From assembly GCF_024529955.1 (NCBI RefSeq), contig NZ_AP024854.1:2418001-2482000 (forward strand): DNA of 64,000 nucleotides, written 5' to 3'. The DNA comes from Photobacterium toruni (GTDB lineage Bacteria; Pseudomonadota; Gammaproteobacteria; Enterobacterales; Vibrionaceae). The notes under the pieces were generated by a model, which saw only the letters and a list, made by a program, of their open reading frames with translations, did no database searches and was not told the DNA's origin. Positions 52,194-61,627 of this stretch are shown here, piece by piece; position 1 is the first letter of the stretch; every line of letters starts with the position of its first letter. The position numbers and the translations under genes were made by a program.

Positions 52194-52715
52194 TAACCGT
52201 TACTCCTTTAACTATATTCACGCGATCCAAGCAACCCTAACTATAAGGTTAGCTAAATACTTGGTCGTCTCAATTAAATTTAGTGTAAACGTCAAACTGA
52301 CAAATTGAAAAATCGGTTGTTTAGATATGAATACTCGGAAAAACCGAGCAATTAGAGTAATTGCAATACTATATCCGCACTGTTCATTTATAGAGATGCA
52401 TTATATTTATACTAAAAACAAAATAAATCGCAAAATTTTACTTTTAATAAGCATATTTTTATAATTTTTAACTCTAAAAACAAAAAATATTGAAAACCAT
52501 TAAAAACCAATTAGAAACAATCTACTAGGGCATATTAATGCAACCTGACATTGTATAATTTAATCGGTTGCTCTCTCATTTCTCTGACAAACCCCAAACA
52601 AATATTCATTTATGACACTCAGTGTAATATTTCTGAAATATAACCAAACTACTATTCACGCAGATTTCAACAAAATGACACCAAAACGACATATTCCTGT
52701 CATGGAGAAATGATT
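52194..52715. other. Divergent promoter region between nhaA and Na/Pi cotransporter
   Basis: 520 bp, very AT-rich, no credible gene. It must carry the nhaA promoter (minus strand; NhaR targets expected) and that of the cotransporter (plus strand). No NhaR site could be assigned by eye. Confidence 0.5.
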
Positions 52716-53858
52716 ATGACTACCCAAGCCACTACTGCTGCATCTAAGTTCAGCTCTATGCGTTGGGTCCGCTGGGCCAACCTAGCGTTCATGCTATATT
52801 TGTTACTCGTTGCTGTATCTATGGTCAGCGGCGGCTTTAAATGGTCTGTAGGCGAGCAAGCAAAAACGTTATTTGAGTTTGCCTCTCACCCTGTTGCAGG
52901 CTTAATGATTGGTTTAATTGCCACAGCACTTATTCAATCATCAAGTACTGTAACCTCTATTATCGTTGGTCTTGTAGCCGGTGGTTTACCTGTAGAAACC
53001 GCTATTCCAATGGTGATGGGTGCTAACATCGGTACCACATTAACAAATACGTTAGTTAGTTTAGGTCATGCACGTTGTAAAGAAGAATTCCGTCGCGCAT
53101 TTGCAAGTGCGACTGTACACGATTTCTTTAACTTATTAGCCGTTTCTATTTTCCTTCCATTGGAAATGATGTTTGGCATCCTTGATAAGTTATCAGGTTG
53201 GTTAGTATCACCATTCTTAAAAGCAGGTGATATGAGCATGAACGGTATGGATTTCATGAAGCCGTTAACGCAACCAGCGGTTGATTTAGTAAAAGGTCCA
53301 CTAGAAGTATTTGGTCATAACGGTGGTTTTGGTCTAATCGTTCTAGGTATTGCACTAATTTTTGTCTCTATCACATTAATGGGTCGCCTAATGCGAGGCC
53401 TAATGGTTGGTCGTGCACGAGATATTCTAAAGAGCGCAATCGGTCGTGGTCCATTACACGGTATTGCTTCAGGTACGGCAGTTACCGTTCTTGTACAATC
53501 ATCATCAACAACAACAAGTTTGATGGTGCCACTAGTAGGTACTGGTGTATTAACAGTGCGTGAAGTTTACCCATTTACCCTTGGCGCAAACATCGGTACA
53601 TGTATCACAGCGCTACTAGCAGCGACGGCAGTATCTGGTGAGCACTCGGTGTTTGCACTACAGATTGCACTGGTGCACTTATGCTTTAACGTACTAGCGA
53701 CAGTGTTAATTTACGGCATACCGTTCTTACGTGAAATTCCACTTAAGTGCGCGTTCTTCCTGAGCGATTTAGCAACGAAGAACAAAGCCGCTGTTGCGGG
53801 TTACCTTGGCCTAGTATTCATTGCTATCCCAGGTTCAATCCTAGCGTTTACTGCTTAA
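52716..53858 (+). CDS. nptA: Na+/phosphate cotransporter, NptA type (SLC34-like)
   Basis: 380-residue membrane protein with two inverted Na_Pi_cotrans repeats, each carrying the QSSS motif (ALIQSSSTVTS near 62 and VLVQSSSTTTS near 255) followed by GANIGTT and GANIGTC. Family members take up phosphate with sodium; V. cholerae NptA is the model. ATG at 52716 has GGAG eight bases upstream; the ATG at 52710 is too close to it. Strong terminator follows; monocistronic. Confidence 0.9.
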   Translation: MTTQATTAASKFSSMRWVRWANLAFMLYLLLVAVSMVSGGFKWSVGEQAKTLFEFASHPVAGLMIGLIATALIQSSSTVTSIIVGLVAGGLPVETAIPMVMGANIGTTLTNTLVSLGHARCKEEFRRAFASATVHDFFNLLAVSIFLPLEMMFGILDKLSGWLVSPFLKAGDMSMNGMDFMKPLTQPAVDLVKGPLEVFGHNGGFGLIVLGIALIFVSITLMGRLMRGLMVGRARDILKSAIGRGPLHGIASGTAVTVLVQSSSTTTSLMVPLVGTGVLTVREVYPFTLGANIGTCITALLAATAVSGEHSVFALQIALVHLCFNVLATVLIYGIPFLREIPLKCAFFLSDLATKNKAAVAGYLGLVFIAIPGSILAFTA

Positions 53859-53893
53859 TCGCTACGCTAAGATAAATAAAAGTACCATCAAAT

Positions 53894-53929
53894 AAAAAGC
53901 CCCGCACAATTGCTTGTGCGGGGCTTTTT
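53894..53929. terminator. Bidirectional terminator between nptA and thyA
   Basis: Perfect 16-bp stem (53894-53909 with 53914-53929) with loop TTGC, A-tract on one side and T-tract on the other; serves the convergent genes. Confidence 0.95.
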
Positions 53930-53977
53930 GTTATCTCTAATTGACCATCAATACGTTATGGTCATCGAGCTAGATAG

Positions 53978-54829
53978 TTATACTGAAAATGGGTATTGAA
54001 TTGGTGCGTGATGTTCATAACCCACCACTTCAAAATCATCTAAAGTTACCCATGTTTCTAAATCTTCTAATGATTTTATCTTAGGGTTGATAATCAATTG
54101 TGGCGATGCAAATGGCGTACGGGCTAATTGCTCATCACGCATTAATGGCAATTGATCTTCATAAATATGGGCATTAATAATTTTATGGTAAGCCTGACCC
54201 GGTTTGTTACCTGTAATTTGTGCCATTAACGCCAGTAGCGTAAACACTTGTACTTGGTTGAAATTAAGCCCTAGCGGCACATCACAAGAACGTTGAGCAC
54301 TGGTTAGATACAAAGTATCACCTAATAGTGAGAACGTATGAGTATGCATACATGGACGCAAACAGCCCATATCAAACTCACCTGGATTATAAAACGTGAG
54401 AATTTCACCACGATCATCAATCCCTTTGGTTAAGTCATCTACAATCTTCTTCAATTGATCAATAACCGTTCCATCGGCTTTTTGCCAGCGACGACCTTGA
54501 ACGCCATAAACACGCCCCATATCATCTTCACCTTTACGGTACGGATTATTAAGCCATGCTTGATTATCGTTAGCATTGGCATTCCACGTATTACAGCCAA
54601 TAGCACGAAATTGCGCCGCATTATCATAACCACGTAGATAACCTAACAACTCAGCAATAGCCGCTTTCCAAAAACTTTTACGGGTAGTAATTAACGGAAA
54701 CTGATTATTAGCAACATCATAGGTTAAATCAGCATTTATCACTGTTAGGCAACGCTTGCCTGTTCGCTCATTTTCAATCCACACACCATCATCAACAATT
54801 CGCTGACACAACGCTAAGTACTGTTTCAT
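53978..54829 (-). CDS. thyA: Thymidylate synthase
   Basis: 283-residue folate-dependent enzyme making dTMP from dUMP. Catalytic cysteine in [13 protein letters not shown], dUMP-binding [18 protein letters not shown] and HIYEDQLP. Longer than E. coli ThyA (264) because of an insert around [21 protein letters not shown], the form found in Vibrionaceae and relatives. Start at 54829 ([15 protein letters not shown]) rather than 54862 on homology; a GACGCC/GGCGTC hairpin (54851-54874) lies just upstream in the leader. lgt, its usual partner, is absent here; a TSUP permease gene precedes it. Confidence 0.95.
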   Translation of the reverse strand: MKQYLALCQRIVDDGVWIENERTGKRCLTVINADLTYDVANNQFPLITTRKSFWKAAIAELLGYLRGYDNAAQFRAIGCNTWNANANDNQAWLNNPYRKGEDDMGRVYGVQGRRWQKADGTVIDQLKKIVDDLTKGIDDRGEILTFYNPGEFDMGCLRPCMHTHTFSLLGDTLYLTSAQRSCDVPLGLNFNQVQVFTLLALMAQITGNKPGQAYHKIINAHIYEDQLPLMRDEQLARTPFASPQLIINPKIKSLEDLETWVTLDDFEVVGYEHHAPIQYPFSV

Positions 54830-54923
54830 TGTCCTACCCGTTAAATTAATGACGCCCAGCAAAAGCCAGGCGTCTAAAGTCGTTACTCTTAATTCTATCA
54901 GAAGATAGTTCGATTAAATTCAC

Positions 54924-55727
54924 TTAACTCATGAACATTTTAATACTGATAATAAATAACAGTATTGAAAACATTTTTTTAAGTGTCGCCGTTGGTAAAC
55001 GAGTCACCAATGCCGCGCCATAACGGGTCGTAATCATTGAAGTAGCAGCAATACCCACTAATGCAGGTAAATAAACATAACCTACACTGTAAGCCGGTAA
55101 ATCAGCACTGCCAACGCCAGCAAAAATAAAACCAATCATGCCAGAGATGGCAATAAGAAAACCAACTAATGAGGCTGAACCAATAGCGCGACGCATTTCA
55201 ACCCCAAAATAGCTCAGGTATGGCACCGTTAATGAGCCGCCACCAATGCCCGCTAAACTGGATAATAAGCCGATAACACAGCCACCTGCAGCTGATGCTA
55301 GTGCACTTGGTAATGGTCGAGCATGCGTAACACGTAGCGATAACAGCATTTGTAAAGCAAGCAGTAGCACAATCACTGCAAACACTTTTGGCAAATATTG
55401 TGCAGGAACTAATTCTGCCACCACGCTGCCACCTAATCCGCCAATAATGATCCCCGGAGCAAGCACTTTAACCACTGAGAAATCAACATTTCCCAATCTA
55501 AAATGATTGCGCGCAGAAGCCATTGAGGTCATTACAATACTGGCTAACGATGTCGCTAATGCAATGTGCATTAACATCGCAGGTTCAATGCCTGCTTGTG
55601 GTAACAACCATACTAATGCAGGTACGACCAATAAACCGCCACCTATTCCCAATAATCCGGCTAATAACCCCACCACTGCACCTAAAATTAAGCACATAGA
55701 GAAAAGCCATATTACGCTTTCATGCAT
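54924..55727 (-). CDS. TSUP (TauE/SafE) family membrane permease
   Basis: 267 residues with about eight transmembrane helices in two repeats. Each repeat opens with the family glycine motif: GLLAGLLGIGGGLLVVPALVWLL near the N-terminus and GLLSSLAGIGGGSLTVPYLSYFG in the middle. Members export or import sulfite, sulfoacetate, taurine-derived or other organic anions; substrate cannot be predicted. Between ptsP and thyA, 36 bp after ptsP, so probably co-transcribed with rppH-ptsP. Confidence 0.88.
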   Translation of the reverse strand: MHESVIWLFSMCLILGAVVGLLAGLLGIGGGLLVVPALVWLLPQAGIEPAMLMHIALATSLASIVMTSMASARNHFRLGNVDFSVVKVLAPGIIIGGLGGSVVAELVPAQYLPKVFAVIVLLLALQMLLSLRVTHARPLPSALASAAGGCVIGLLSSLAGIGGGSLTVPYLSYFGVEMRRAIGSASLVGFLIAISGMIGFIFAGVGSADLPAYSVGYVYLPALVGIAATSMITTRYGAALVTRLPTATLKKMFSILLFIISIKMFMS

Positions 55728-55763
55728 AATAACTACCCATAACCTTAACCGAACAGGTCGCCA

Positions 55764-58022
55764 TTATTTATTACCTGCTCGAATAAATCCACCTAACTGA
55801 TGCTGTTCAATAAATGCTGTCGTTAATTGACGCACATCATCAGCAACATCAACCTTTAGCACTTGAGTCGTTAATGCTGTCATATCTATGCTATTAATAT
55901 GCCGTAAAATATATTTAATTTTCGCAACATTACGTGCATTCATACTCAATGAGCGATAGCCCATCCCCACTAGTAACAATGCGCCAATAGGATCCCCTGC
56001 TAATTCTCCACATACACACACCGGTAATTGATATTTTTTAGCACTATCTACGATATGCTTTAACGCATGTAAAACGGCAGGATGTAATGCATCATACACA
56101 TTAGCTACTCGTGCATTATTACGATCAACCGCTAATAAATATTGGGTTAAATCATTACTACCCACCGAAATAAAATCAACCCGCCCGACTAATGCATGGA
56201 GTTGATATAACATTGATGGTACTTCAATCATGATCCCAATTCGCGGTTTATACAATTGCTGTCCCGCAGCCGCTGCGGTTTGAGCAACATCAGTATACGC
56301 CCGTTCAATAATTGCCTTGGCATCATCAAATTCATTAATACCCGAAATCATGGGTAATAAAATATCCATATTATTCAAGCCAATACTAGCTCTTAGCATT
56401 GCTCGTACTTGAATCATAAATATTTCAGGGTGATCAAGCGTAAATCGAATTCCACGCCAGCCAAGAAACGGGTTATCTTCTTCTATTGATAAATAAGGTA
56501 ACGGTTTATCACCGCCAATATCTAGCGTTCGCATAACCACGGGGTGATGAGGATAAGTGTGTAAAATAGTGCGATATTGGTTAATTTGTTCTTCTTCAGA
56601 GGGGAAACTTCGTTGCAATAAAAATGGTACTTCAGTACGGTATAAACCAACGCCATCAATACCTTTATTTAACGCAAAATGAGAATCTGCACTTAATCCA
56701 GCATTAATATGTACCATGATCCGTTGTTGATCTTTGGTCATCGCCTGTTGCTGTTGATCGCATTCAACGATCTTTTCAAGCTCATCATCTTCACGCAATA
56801 AGCGCCGATATTCAGCCAGTACATACCGATTAGGATTCACTAACAAATCACCACGGTAGCCATCAACAACAACCCTATTATTATGGACAGTATGTGGCGT
56901 GAAATCGACGCCCATAATAGTAGGAATACCTAAAGCGCGAGATAAAATAGCGGCATGAGAATTAGCAGCACCATCTTGTGCAACCACAGCAGCAAGCTTT
57001 CCAGCAGGCACTGAAGCAATCATCGCAGCAGTTAATTCTCGAGTTAACAAGACAATGGGTTCATTCCATTGCTGTTCATTTGGTTTGTTATCACATAAAA
57101 AATATAATAGTCGCTGCCCAAGCTCACAAATATCACGAGCCCGTTCTCTAATATATTGATCTTTCATATTGGCAAATCGATTTGAATAGGTTTCAACCAC
57201 TTGTCGAACGGCCCATTCAGCTTGATCGCCGCGATCAATATGTGTTTTTAGATCAGCCCGTAATAACGGATCATTGAGTAAATGACTAAATAAATCAAAA
57301 ATCGCGAGAGTTTCTTTTTGTAAGTCACTATCAAAGCGTTTTCGTAAGCGACGAAATTCTTTCGCTGCCGCATCAATTGCAATGGTTAACCGTTCTTGCT
57401 CTGCATGAATATCTAAACATGATGCTGGTGCAACATGATCGAGTAAGGGTTGAGTATCATCCCACCATGCTTTAGCAATCGCGACCCCACTGGACGCCGC
57501 AGAACCGGTTAAATGAAGTCGATTACCTTTTTCAAACCACATTCCTTGCGCTTTAGCATGGGCTAAAATACCCGCTAACTGCGCCGCAAGGGTAACTAAA
57601 AAAGATTCTTCACTTTCGGTAAATTCACGTTGCTCGCGTTGTTGAACCACAATAACACCAAGGACTTGGCGCTGATGTATAATAGGTGTACCAAAAAAGG
57701 ATCGAAAAGATTCCTCTCCGATCCCTGGAAGGTGTTTAAAATGGGGATGTACTCGAGCATCAGCAACATTTAATGGCTCGGCTCGTTGTCCGACTAACCC
57801 TACTAACCCTTCATCAAAGCGTAAACTAATGCGTCGCCGTGACTTATTTAACCCTTGTGTTGCCATCAAGGTATAAATCTGACGCTGATGATCGGCAATG
57901 TATACTGAACAACAGTCAGTCGTCATTACCTGAGTCGTATTTGAGACTAATTGATCTAATGCATCGATCAATGTGTGGGCGCTGACAACCTTGTCAACAA
58001 TTTCTCTTAGCTGTGTCAGCAT
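55764..58022 (-). CDS. ptsP: Phosphoenolpyruvate-protein phosphotransferase PtsP (EI-Ntr)
   Basis: 752 residues (E. coli 748). N-terminal GAF domain (about 1-150), linker, phospho-histidine domain with DGAANSHAAILSRALGIPT, and C-terminal PEP-binding TIM barrel (GVGLYRTEVPFL, FISVGSNDLTQYLLAVDR, VCGELAGDP with the catalytic cysteine). First enzyme of the nitrogen-related phosphotransfer chain to NPr and EIIA-Ntr; regulates potassium and nitrogen responses. Follows rppH after 43 bp, the conserved rppH-ptsP pair. Confidence 0.96.
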   Translation of the reverse strand: MLTQLREIVDKVVSAHTLIDALDQLVSNTTQVMTTDCCSVYIADHQRQIYTLMATQGLNKSRRRISLRFDEGLVGLVGQRAEPLNVADARVHPHFKHLPGIGEESFRSFFGTPIIHQRQVLGVIVVQQREQREFTESEESFLVTLAAQLAGILAHAKAQGMWFEKGNRLHLTGSAASSGVAIAKAWWDDTQPLLDHVAPASCLDIHAEQERLTIAIDAAAKEFRRLRKRFDSDLQKETLAIFDLFSHLLNDPLLRADLKTHIDRGDQAEWAVRQVVETYSNRFANMKDQYIRERARDICELGQRLLYFLCDNKPNEQQWNEPIVLLTRELTAAMIASVPAGKLAAVVAQDGAANSHAAILSRALGIPTIMGVDFTPHTVHNNRVVVDGYRGDLLVNPNRYVLAEYRRLLREDDELEKIVECDQQQQAMTKDQQRIMVHINAGLSADSHFALNKGIDGVGLYRTEVPFLLQRSFPSEEEQINQYRTILHTYPHHPVVMRTLDIGGDKPLPYLSIEEDNPFLGWRGIRFTLDHPEIFMIQVRAMLRASIGLNNMDILLPMISGINEFDDAKAIIERAYTDVAQTAAAAGQQLYKPRIGIMIEVPSMLYQLHALVGRVDFISVGSNDLTQYLLAVDRNNARVANVYDALHPAVLHALKHIVDSAKKYQLPVCVCGELAGDPIGALLLVGMGYRSLSMNARNVAKIKYILRHINSIDMTALTTQVLKVDVADDVRQLTTAFIEQHQLGGFIRAGNK

Positions 58023-58065
58023 AACGAGCCTTTAATTGTGCCTGTGAGCCAATAACCTCTACTTG

Positions 58066-58590
58066 CTAATTGCGCTTATTTTTAATGCGTTTAAATTTAC
58101 GTTCTTTCCATTCTTTAAATGGCATTGCAACAGCTGCAAACTCTTTTAACGCACGACGGTATACATCACGTTTAAAAGAGACGACTTGTCTTACTGGGTA
58201 CCAATAACTTACCCAGCGCCAACCATCAAACTCAGGTGTTACACCACGCTGCATATTGACCTTGGACTCATCGCATTCCAAACTCAGCAAAAACCACTTT
58301 TGCTTTTGACCGATACAAACAGGTTTTGAATCCCACCGCACAAGACGCTTCGGTAATTTATAACGTAACCAGTGTCGGCTTGACGCAATTATCCTGACAT
58401 CTTTTTTGGTTAAACCTACTTCTTCATACAATTCACGGTACATAGCCTGCTCAGGCGTTTCACCTTCATCAATGCCACCTTGCGGAAATTGCCAAGAATG
58501 TTGTCCATATCGTCGAGCCCAAAATACCTGCCCATGGCCATTGCAGATAACGATCCCAACATTAGGGCGGTATCCATCGCCATCAATCAC
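58066..58590 (-). CDS. rppH: RNA pyrophosphohydrolase
   Basis: 174-residue Nudix hydrolase that removes pyrophosphate from mRNA 5' ends and triggers RNase E decay. Nudix box [23 protein letters not shown] complete; N-terminus [15 protein letters not shown] and [18 protein letters not shown] typical of RppH. Basic C-terminus ([13 protein letters not shown]). First gene of the rppH-ptsP-TSUP unit; divergent from mutH. Confidence 0.97.
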   Translation of the reverse strand: MIDGDGYRPNVGIVICNGHGQVFWARRYGQHSWQFPQGGIDEGETPEQAMYRELYEEVGLTKKDVRIIASSRHWLRYKLPKRLVRWDSKPVCIGQKQKWFLLSLECDESKVNMQRGVTPEFDGWRWVSYWYPVRQVVSFKRDVYRRALKEFAAVAMPFKEWKERKFKRIKNKRN

Positions 58591-59319
58591 TGGACGACCT
58601 CAAGTATAAATATCTATTAATAGTGATTTTTTCATAGTAGACGTGATCGGTAAACAAACATTCATCAATATCGATGCGTTTCACCCAATTTAAACTGCAT
58701 TCTGGATAACTTTGCACTCTGATTACTTTAAAGACAATCAAATGAGACATATCCCACATTTATTCACTCTTTCTGTGGATAGATTTGTGTAGAAACCTAA
58801 AAAAAACAGATTTAACGAACAATCAACGCCTTACAAATGAATAATAAAAACATTAAAAAATACATTTTTCCCATTTTAAAACATAAAGATAAAATAAAAA
58901 CCGTACTATAATAAATTAAAATAAATACAAATTTCACATCACCAAAAAATGATCGGTTAAATATCAACCAATAATGACTTTAGCAGTAATGTCACTGTCA
59001 TCACTTTGAATAACTCACGCTCATACTGATTACTTTTTCAACTTAATACTGTATGCATATCCAGTCATAATAATATAAAATATTTTCAAAAAAAAAGCTG
59101 TGGATATCTTTTTATTTTAATATTAGCCTTAAATAACAACGATACGTTATCGCTATTAAATCATTACAAGAGGTAATATCATTTAACAAAGTAAAAAAGA
59201 TCAATTTAAATCTCGACCCGCAACCAACGATCATCGCCGATCCTTGCATACGATATCATGCAAATATGCTAATATTCACAACGGTAAATACTCGATATAA
59301 CTTACTATCACGACATCTT
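58591..59319. other. Long AT-rich intergenic region between rppH and mutH
   Basis: About 730 bp without a credible gene. Contains a LexA-like box (59047-59066), a cluster of GATC sites close to mutH (59199, 59229, 59239, 59322) and DnaA-box-like sequences one base off consensus (TGTGGATAG near 58774, TGTGGATAT near 59099). Confidence 0.6.
59047..59066. promoter_or_regulatory. LexA-like SOS box upstream of mutH
   Basis: The 16-mer from 59049 (CTGTATGCATATCCAG) matches the LexA consensus CTGTATATATATACAG at 13 of 16 positions, including the CTG...CAG core; 16 of 20 when extended. It is followed by AT-rich -10-like sequence (CATAATAATATAAA) on the plus strand. Nearest gene in that direction is mutH, 254 bp away. 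Confidence 0.5.
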
Positions 59320-60000
59320 ATGATCACAAAAACACCCCAATCTCCTCCAAAAACGGAAGCTGAATTACTTTATCGAGCTCAGCAATTAGCGGGCATGACA
59401 TTAGGTGAATTAGCAGCGATAGCTGGAATTATTCCTCCTCCCAACCTTAAACGCGATAAAGGTTGGGTAGGCCAATTATTAGAATGGCACTTAGGGGCAA
59501 CAGCAGGCAGTAAACCTGTTCCTGATTTTATAGACCTTGGCATTGAACTTAAAACAATACCAATTAGCTACCAAGGCCGACCATTAGAAACGACTTTTGT
59601 CTGTGTTGCTCCTTTAATTGGCGTACAAGGCTTACAATGGCAGCACAGTCATATTAGACAAAAACTAGCACGCGTATTATGGATGCCAGTTGAAGGCGAG
59701 CGCGATATTCCACTTGAAGATCGTCATGTAGGCTCAGCGTTATTATGGAGTCCAAGTGTCGAGGAAGAAGCACAATTACAACAAGACTGGGAAGAATTAA
59801 TGGATTTGATCGTGCTAGGACAAGTAGAAAGTATTACAGCTCGTCATGGTGAAGTACTGCAATTACGCCCAAAAGCGGCAAATAGCAAGGTACTCACTGA
59901 AGCTTATGGCGCCAATGGTCAACCCATTAAAACATTACCCCGTGGCTTCTACTTAAAAAAACAATTTACAGGACAACTATTACAACAGCACTTTATTTAA
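59320..60000 (+). CDS. mutH: DNA mismatch repair endonuclease MutH
   Basis: 226-residue nuclease that nicks the unmethylated strand at hemimethylated GATC under MutS/MutL control. Catalytic motif D-X6-E-X-K in [13 protein letters not shown], then [14 protein letters not shown] and [25 protein letters not shown]. Start at 59320 matches family N-termini; the frame is open upstream to 59266. A GATC site overlaps the start codon (ATGATC). Convergent with the VpsR-type gene. Confidence 0.97.
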   Translation: MITKTPQSPPKTEAELLYRAQQLAGMTLGELAAIAGIIPPPNLKRDKGWVGQLLEWHLGATAGSKPVPDFIDLGIELKTIPISYQGRPLETTFVCVAPLIGVQGLQWQHSHIRQKLARVLWMPVEGERDIPLEDRHVGSALLWSPSVEEEAQLQQDWEELMDLIVLGQVESITARHGEVLQLRPKAANSKVLTEAYGANGQPIKTLPRGFYLKKQFTGQLLQQHFI

Positions 60001-60042
60001 TAATTAATAATGAAGCCATTACAGTTAATTTTCTCATATCAA

Positions 60043-61386
60043 CTAAGCGTGGCTTTGACGAAAACAACGAGATGGCGGAATTAGCTCATGTTTATTCAAT
60101 AAACGGTACATTGTTGCCCGTGATACGCCTAATTCACGTGCAGCAGCAGATATCTGGCCTTTATTATTTTCTAACACTGTCAATAATGCATTTCGTTCAG
60201 ATTCTTCACGTACTTTTTTGAGGCTTAACTTATCATCAATCAAGCGTGGAATATCTAACTGATCGGCTTCAATGCATTTATTTTCTGCTAATAATACCGC
60301 TCGTTTTATTTGGCAAATAAGCTCTTGTACATTACCCGGCCATGGATATTGTAATAACATCGCTTGAGCCTTTTCGGATAAATTTTTAGCAACACTATTA
60401 TATTGACGGGCATATTTTAATAACAAAAATTCAGCTAACAAGATAATATCATCACTGCGTTCACGTAACGGTGGTACGGTAATTGAAACAACATTTAAAC
60501 GAAAATATAATTCACGTCGTAAACTGGTTAATGCCACTAGATGATCAAACGAGTGATGTGTTACCGAGATAATCCGCATATCGATGGCAATCGCATTACC
60601 ATCAGAGCCACAGTAACTCCCATCAACCAACACTTGATATAAAGATTGCTGGCAAGCATCTGTTAATGCCGTAAATTCCTCAAGTACTAACACACCATAA
60701 TTTGCCGCTTCAAAAACAGATTGCACCCCATGCTCGGTATCAATCATCCAATCTGTCGTCATGGTTTCACAATTCACCCGTATTACAGGTTGCTTTGCGC
60801 GCGCTGAAGCTTGAAAAATAGCATCTGCAACTAATATTTTACCGGTACCAATTTCACCACTGATAACTACCGATACATCACTTAATGCAATCCGCTTAAC
60901 TTGATCGCGTAATTTTTTCATAACGGCAGTTGAACCTTGCAATCCTTGCTGACCAAAATTACCCAGTTGTGGCCACACTTGACGCTCTAAATTAAGCATA
61001 CCAATCTGATGACCAATGGTTTGTAATAATCGCTCGGACGGAACAGGCATTGAAAAATAATCAAGGCAGAAATTAACAATAAATTGCCCTATTGCTTCAT
61101 TAGCAAGTTGCTCATCACGTACAATCGCAATCCAACGGACTTGTTTATTACGATTTACCATTACGGAGAAGCTATGAATACTAAAATCATCATGGCTAAG
61201 ATCAACAACACCAATACAAGGTCCAATTTCTAATAATAATGTTTCTGCTGTACGTAAATCGTAGCAACGATGACATAACCAACCAGCACTTTCCATTGCG
61301 GGTAGCCACTTTTGATTACTGCCACCAAAAACAACTAAGTTATTAGAAATAACAGCCTTAGGTTTTTTTACAGTCCCGATTGTCAT
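60043..61386 (-). CDS. vpsR: VpsR-type c-di-GMP-responsive biofilm regulator
   Basis: 447 residues in NtrC-like layout: receiver-like domain with aspartate 62 in GVVDLSHDD (equivalent to VpsR D59), AAA+ domain and C-terminal Fis-type HTH (ISAAARELGVSRATMYRLL, 412-430). The AAA+ part is degenerate: Walker A is GEIGTGK (177-183), Walker B has Glu for Asp (VLVLEEF), and the GAFTGA loop that contacts sigma-54 is missing between residues 205 and 225. V. cholerae VpsR, next to lysS, has the same peculiarities and activates biofilm genes with c-di-GMP. Start 61386 has GGAGGAG three bases upstream. Confidence 0.88.
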   Translation of the reverse strand: MTIGTVKKPKAVISNNLVVFGGSNQKWLPAMESAGWLCHRCYDLRTAETLLLEIGPCIGVVDLSHDDFSIHSFSVMVNRNKQVRWIAIVRDEQLANEAIGQFIVNFCLDYFSMPVPSERLLQTIGHQIGMLNLERQVWPQLGNFGQQGLQGSTAVMKKLRDQVKRIALSDVSVVISGEIGTGKILVADAIFQASARAKQPVIRVNCETMTTDWMIDTEHGVQSVFEAANYGVLVLEEFTALTDACQQSLYQVLVDGSYCGSDGNAIAIDMRIISVTHHSFDHLVALTSLRRELYFRLNVVSITVPPLRERSDDIILLAEFLLLKYARQYNSVAKNLSEKAQAMLLQYPWPGNVQELICQIKRAVLLAENKCIEADQLDIPRLIDDKLSLKKVREESERNALLTVLENNKGQISAAARELGVSRATMYRLLNKHELIPPSRCFRQSHA

Positions 61387-61455
61387 TCGCTCCTCCATTA
61401 ATAAAGCAATTATCGCTCTCATAACATTTAACAACTGCTTTATTAATAATATACG

Positions 61456-61472
61456 AACAAGTGCAACTTGTT
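61456..61472. promoter_or_regulatory. 17-bp palindrome in the vpsR promoter region
   Basis: Perfect 7-bp arms AACAAGT/ACTTGTT around GCA, 70 bp upstream of the vpsR start, next to a TATATT -10-like element on the minus strand. Possible operator. Confidence 0.45.
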
Positions 61473-61588
61473 TAGTATAATGTGATTTAGCTAATATAAA
61501 TTATTGATGTTACTTATATTACGGTTTGAAAAGCCAATATTTGTCACTTTTTTGACTCCTTTTAGTTGATAAAAAATAGACAAAAAAA

Positions 61589-61610
61589 AGCCACCGCATT
61601 AGCGATGGCT
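61589..61610 (-). terminator. Terminator of lysS
   Basis: Stem AGCCACCGC paired with GCGATGGCT (one mismatch), followed on the minus strand by a T-run (CTTTTTTTTG); 18 bp after the lysS stop. Confidence 0.88.
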
Positions 61611-61627
61611 GTTTTATAACCGCTCGA

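Noticed and set aside
52675-52692. PHO-box-like pair of heptamers (ATGTCGT/GTGTCAT on the minus strand) before nptA
   Set aside because: It points away from nptA and is too close to its start codon to serve as a PhoB activation site; matches are partial.
58774-59107. DnaA-box-like sequences (TGTGGATAG, TGTGGATAT)
   Set aside because: Each is one base off consensus, far apart, and no other origin features or dnaA/gidA genes are near.
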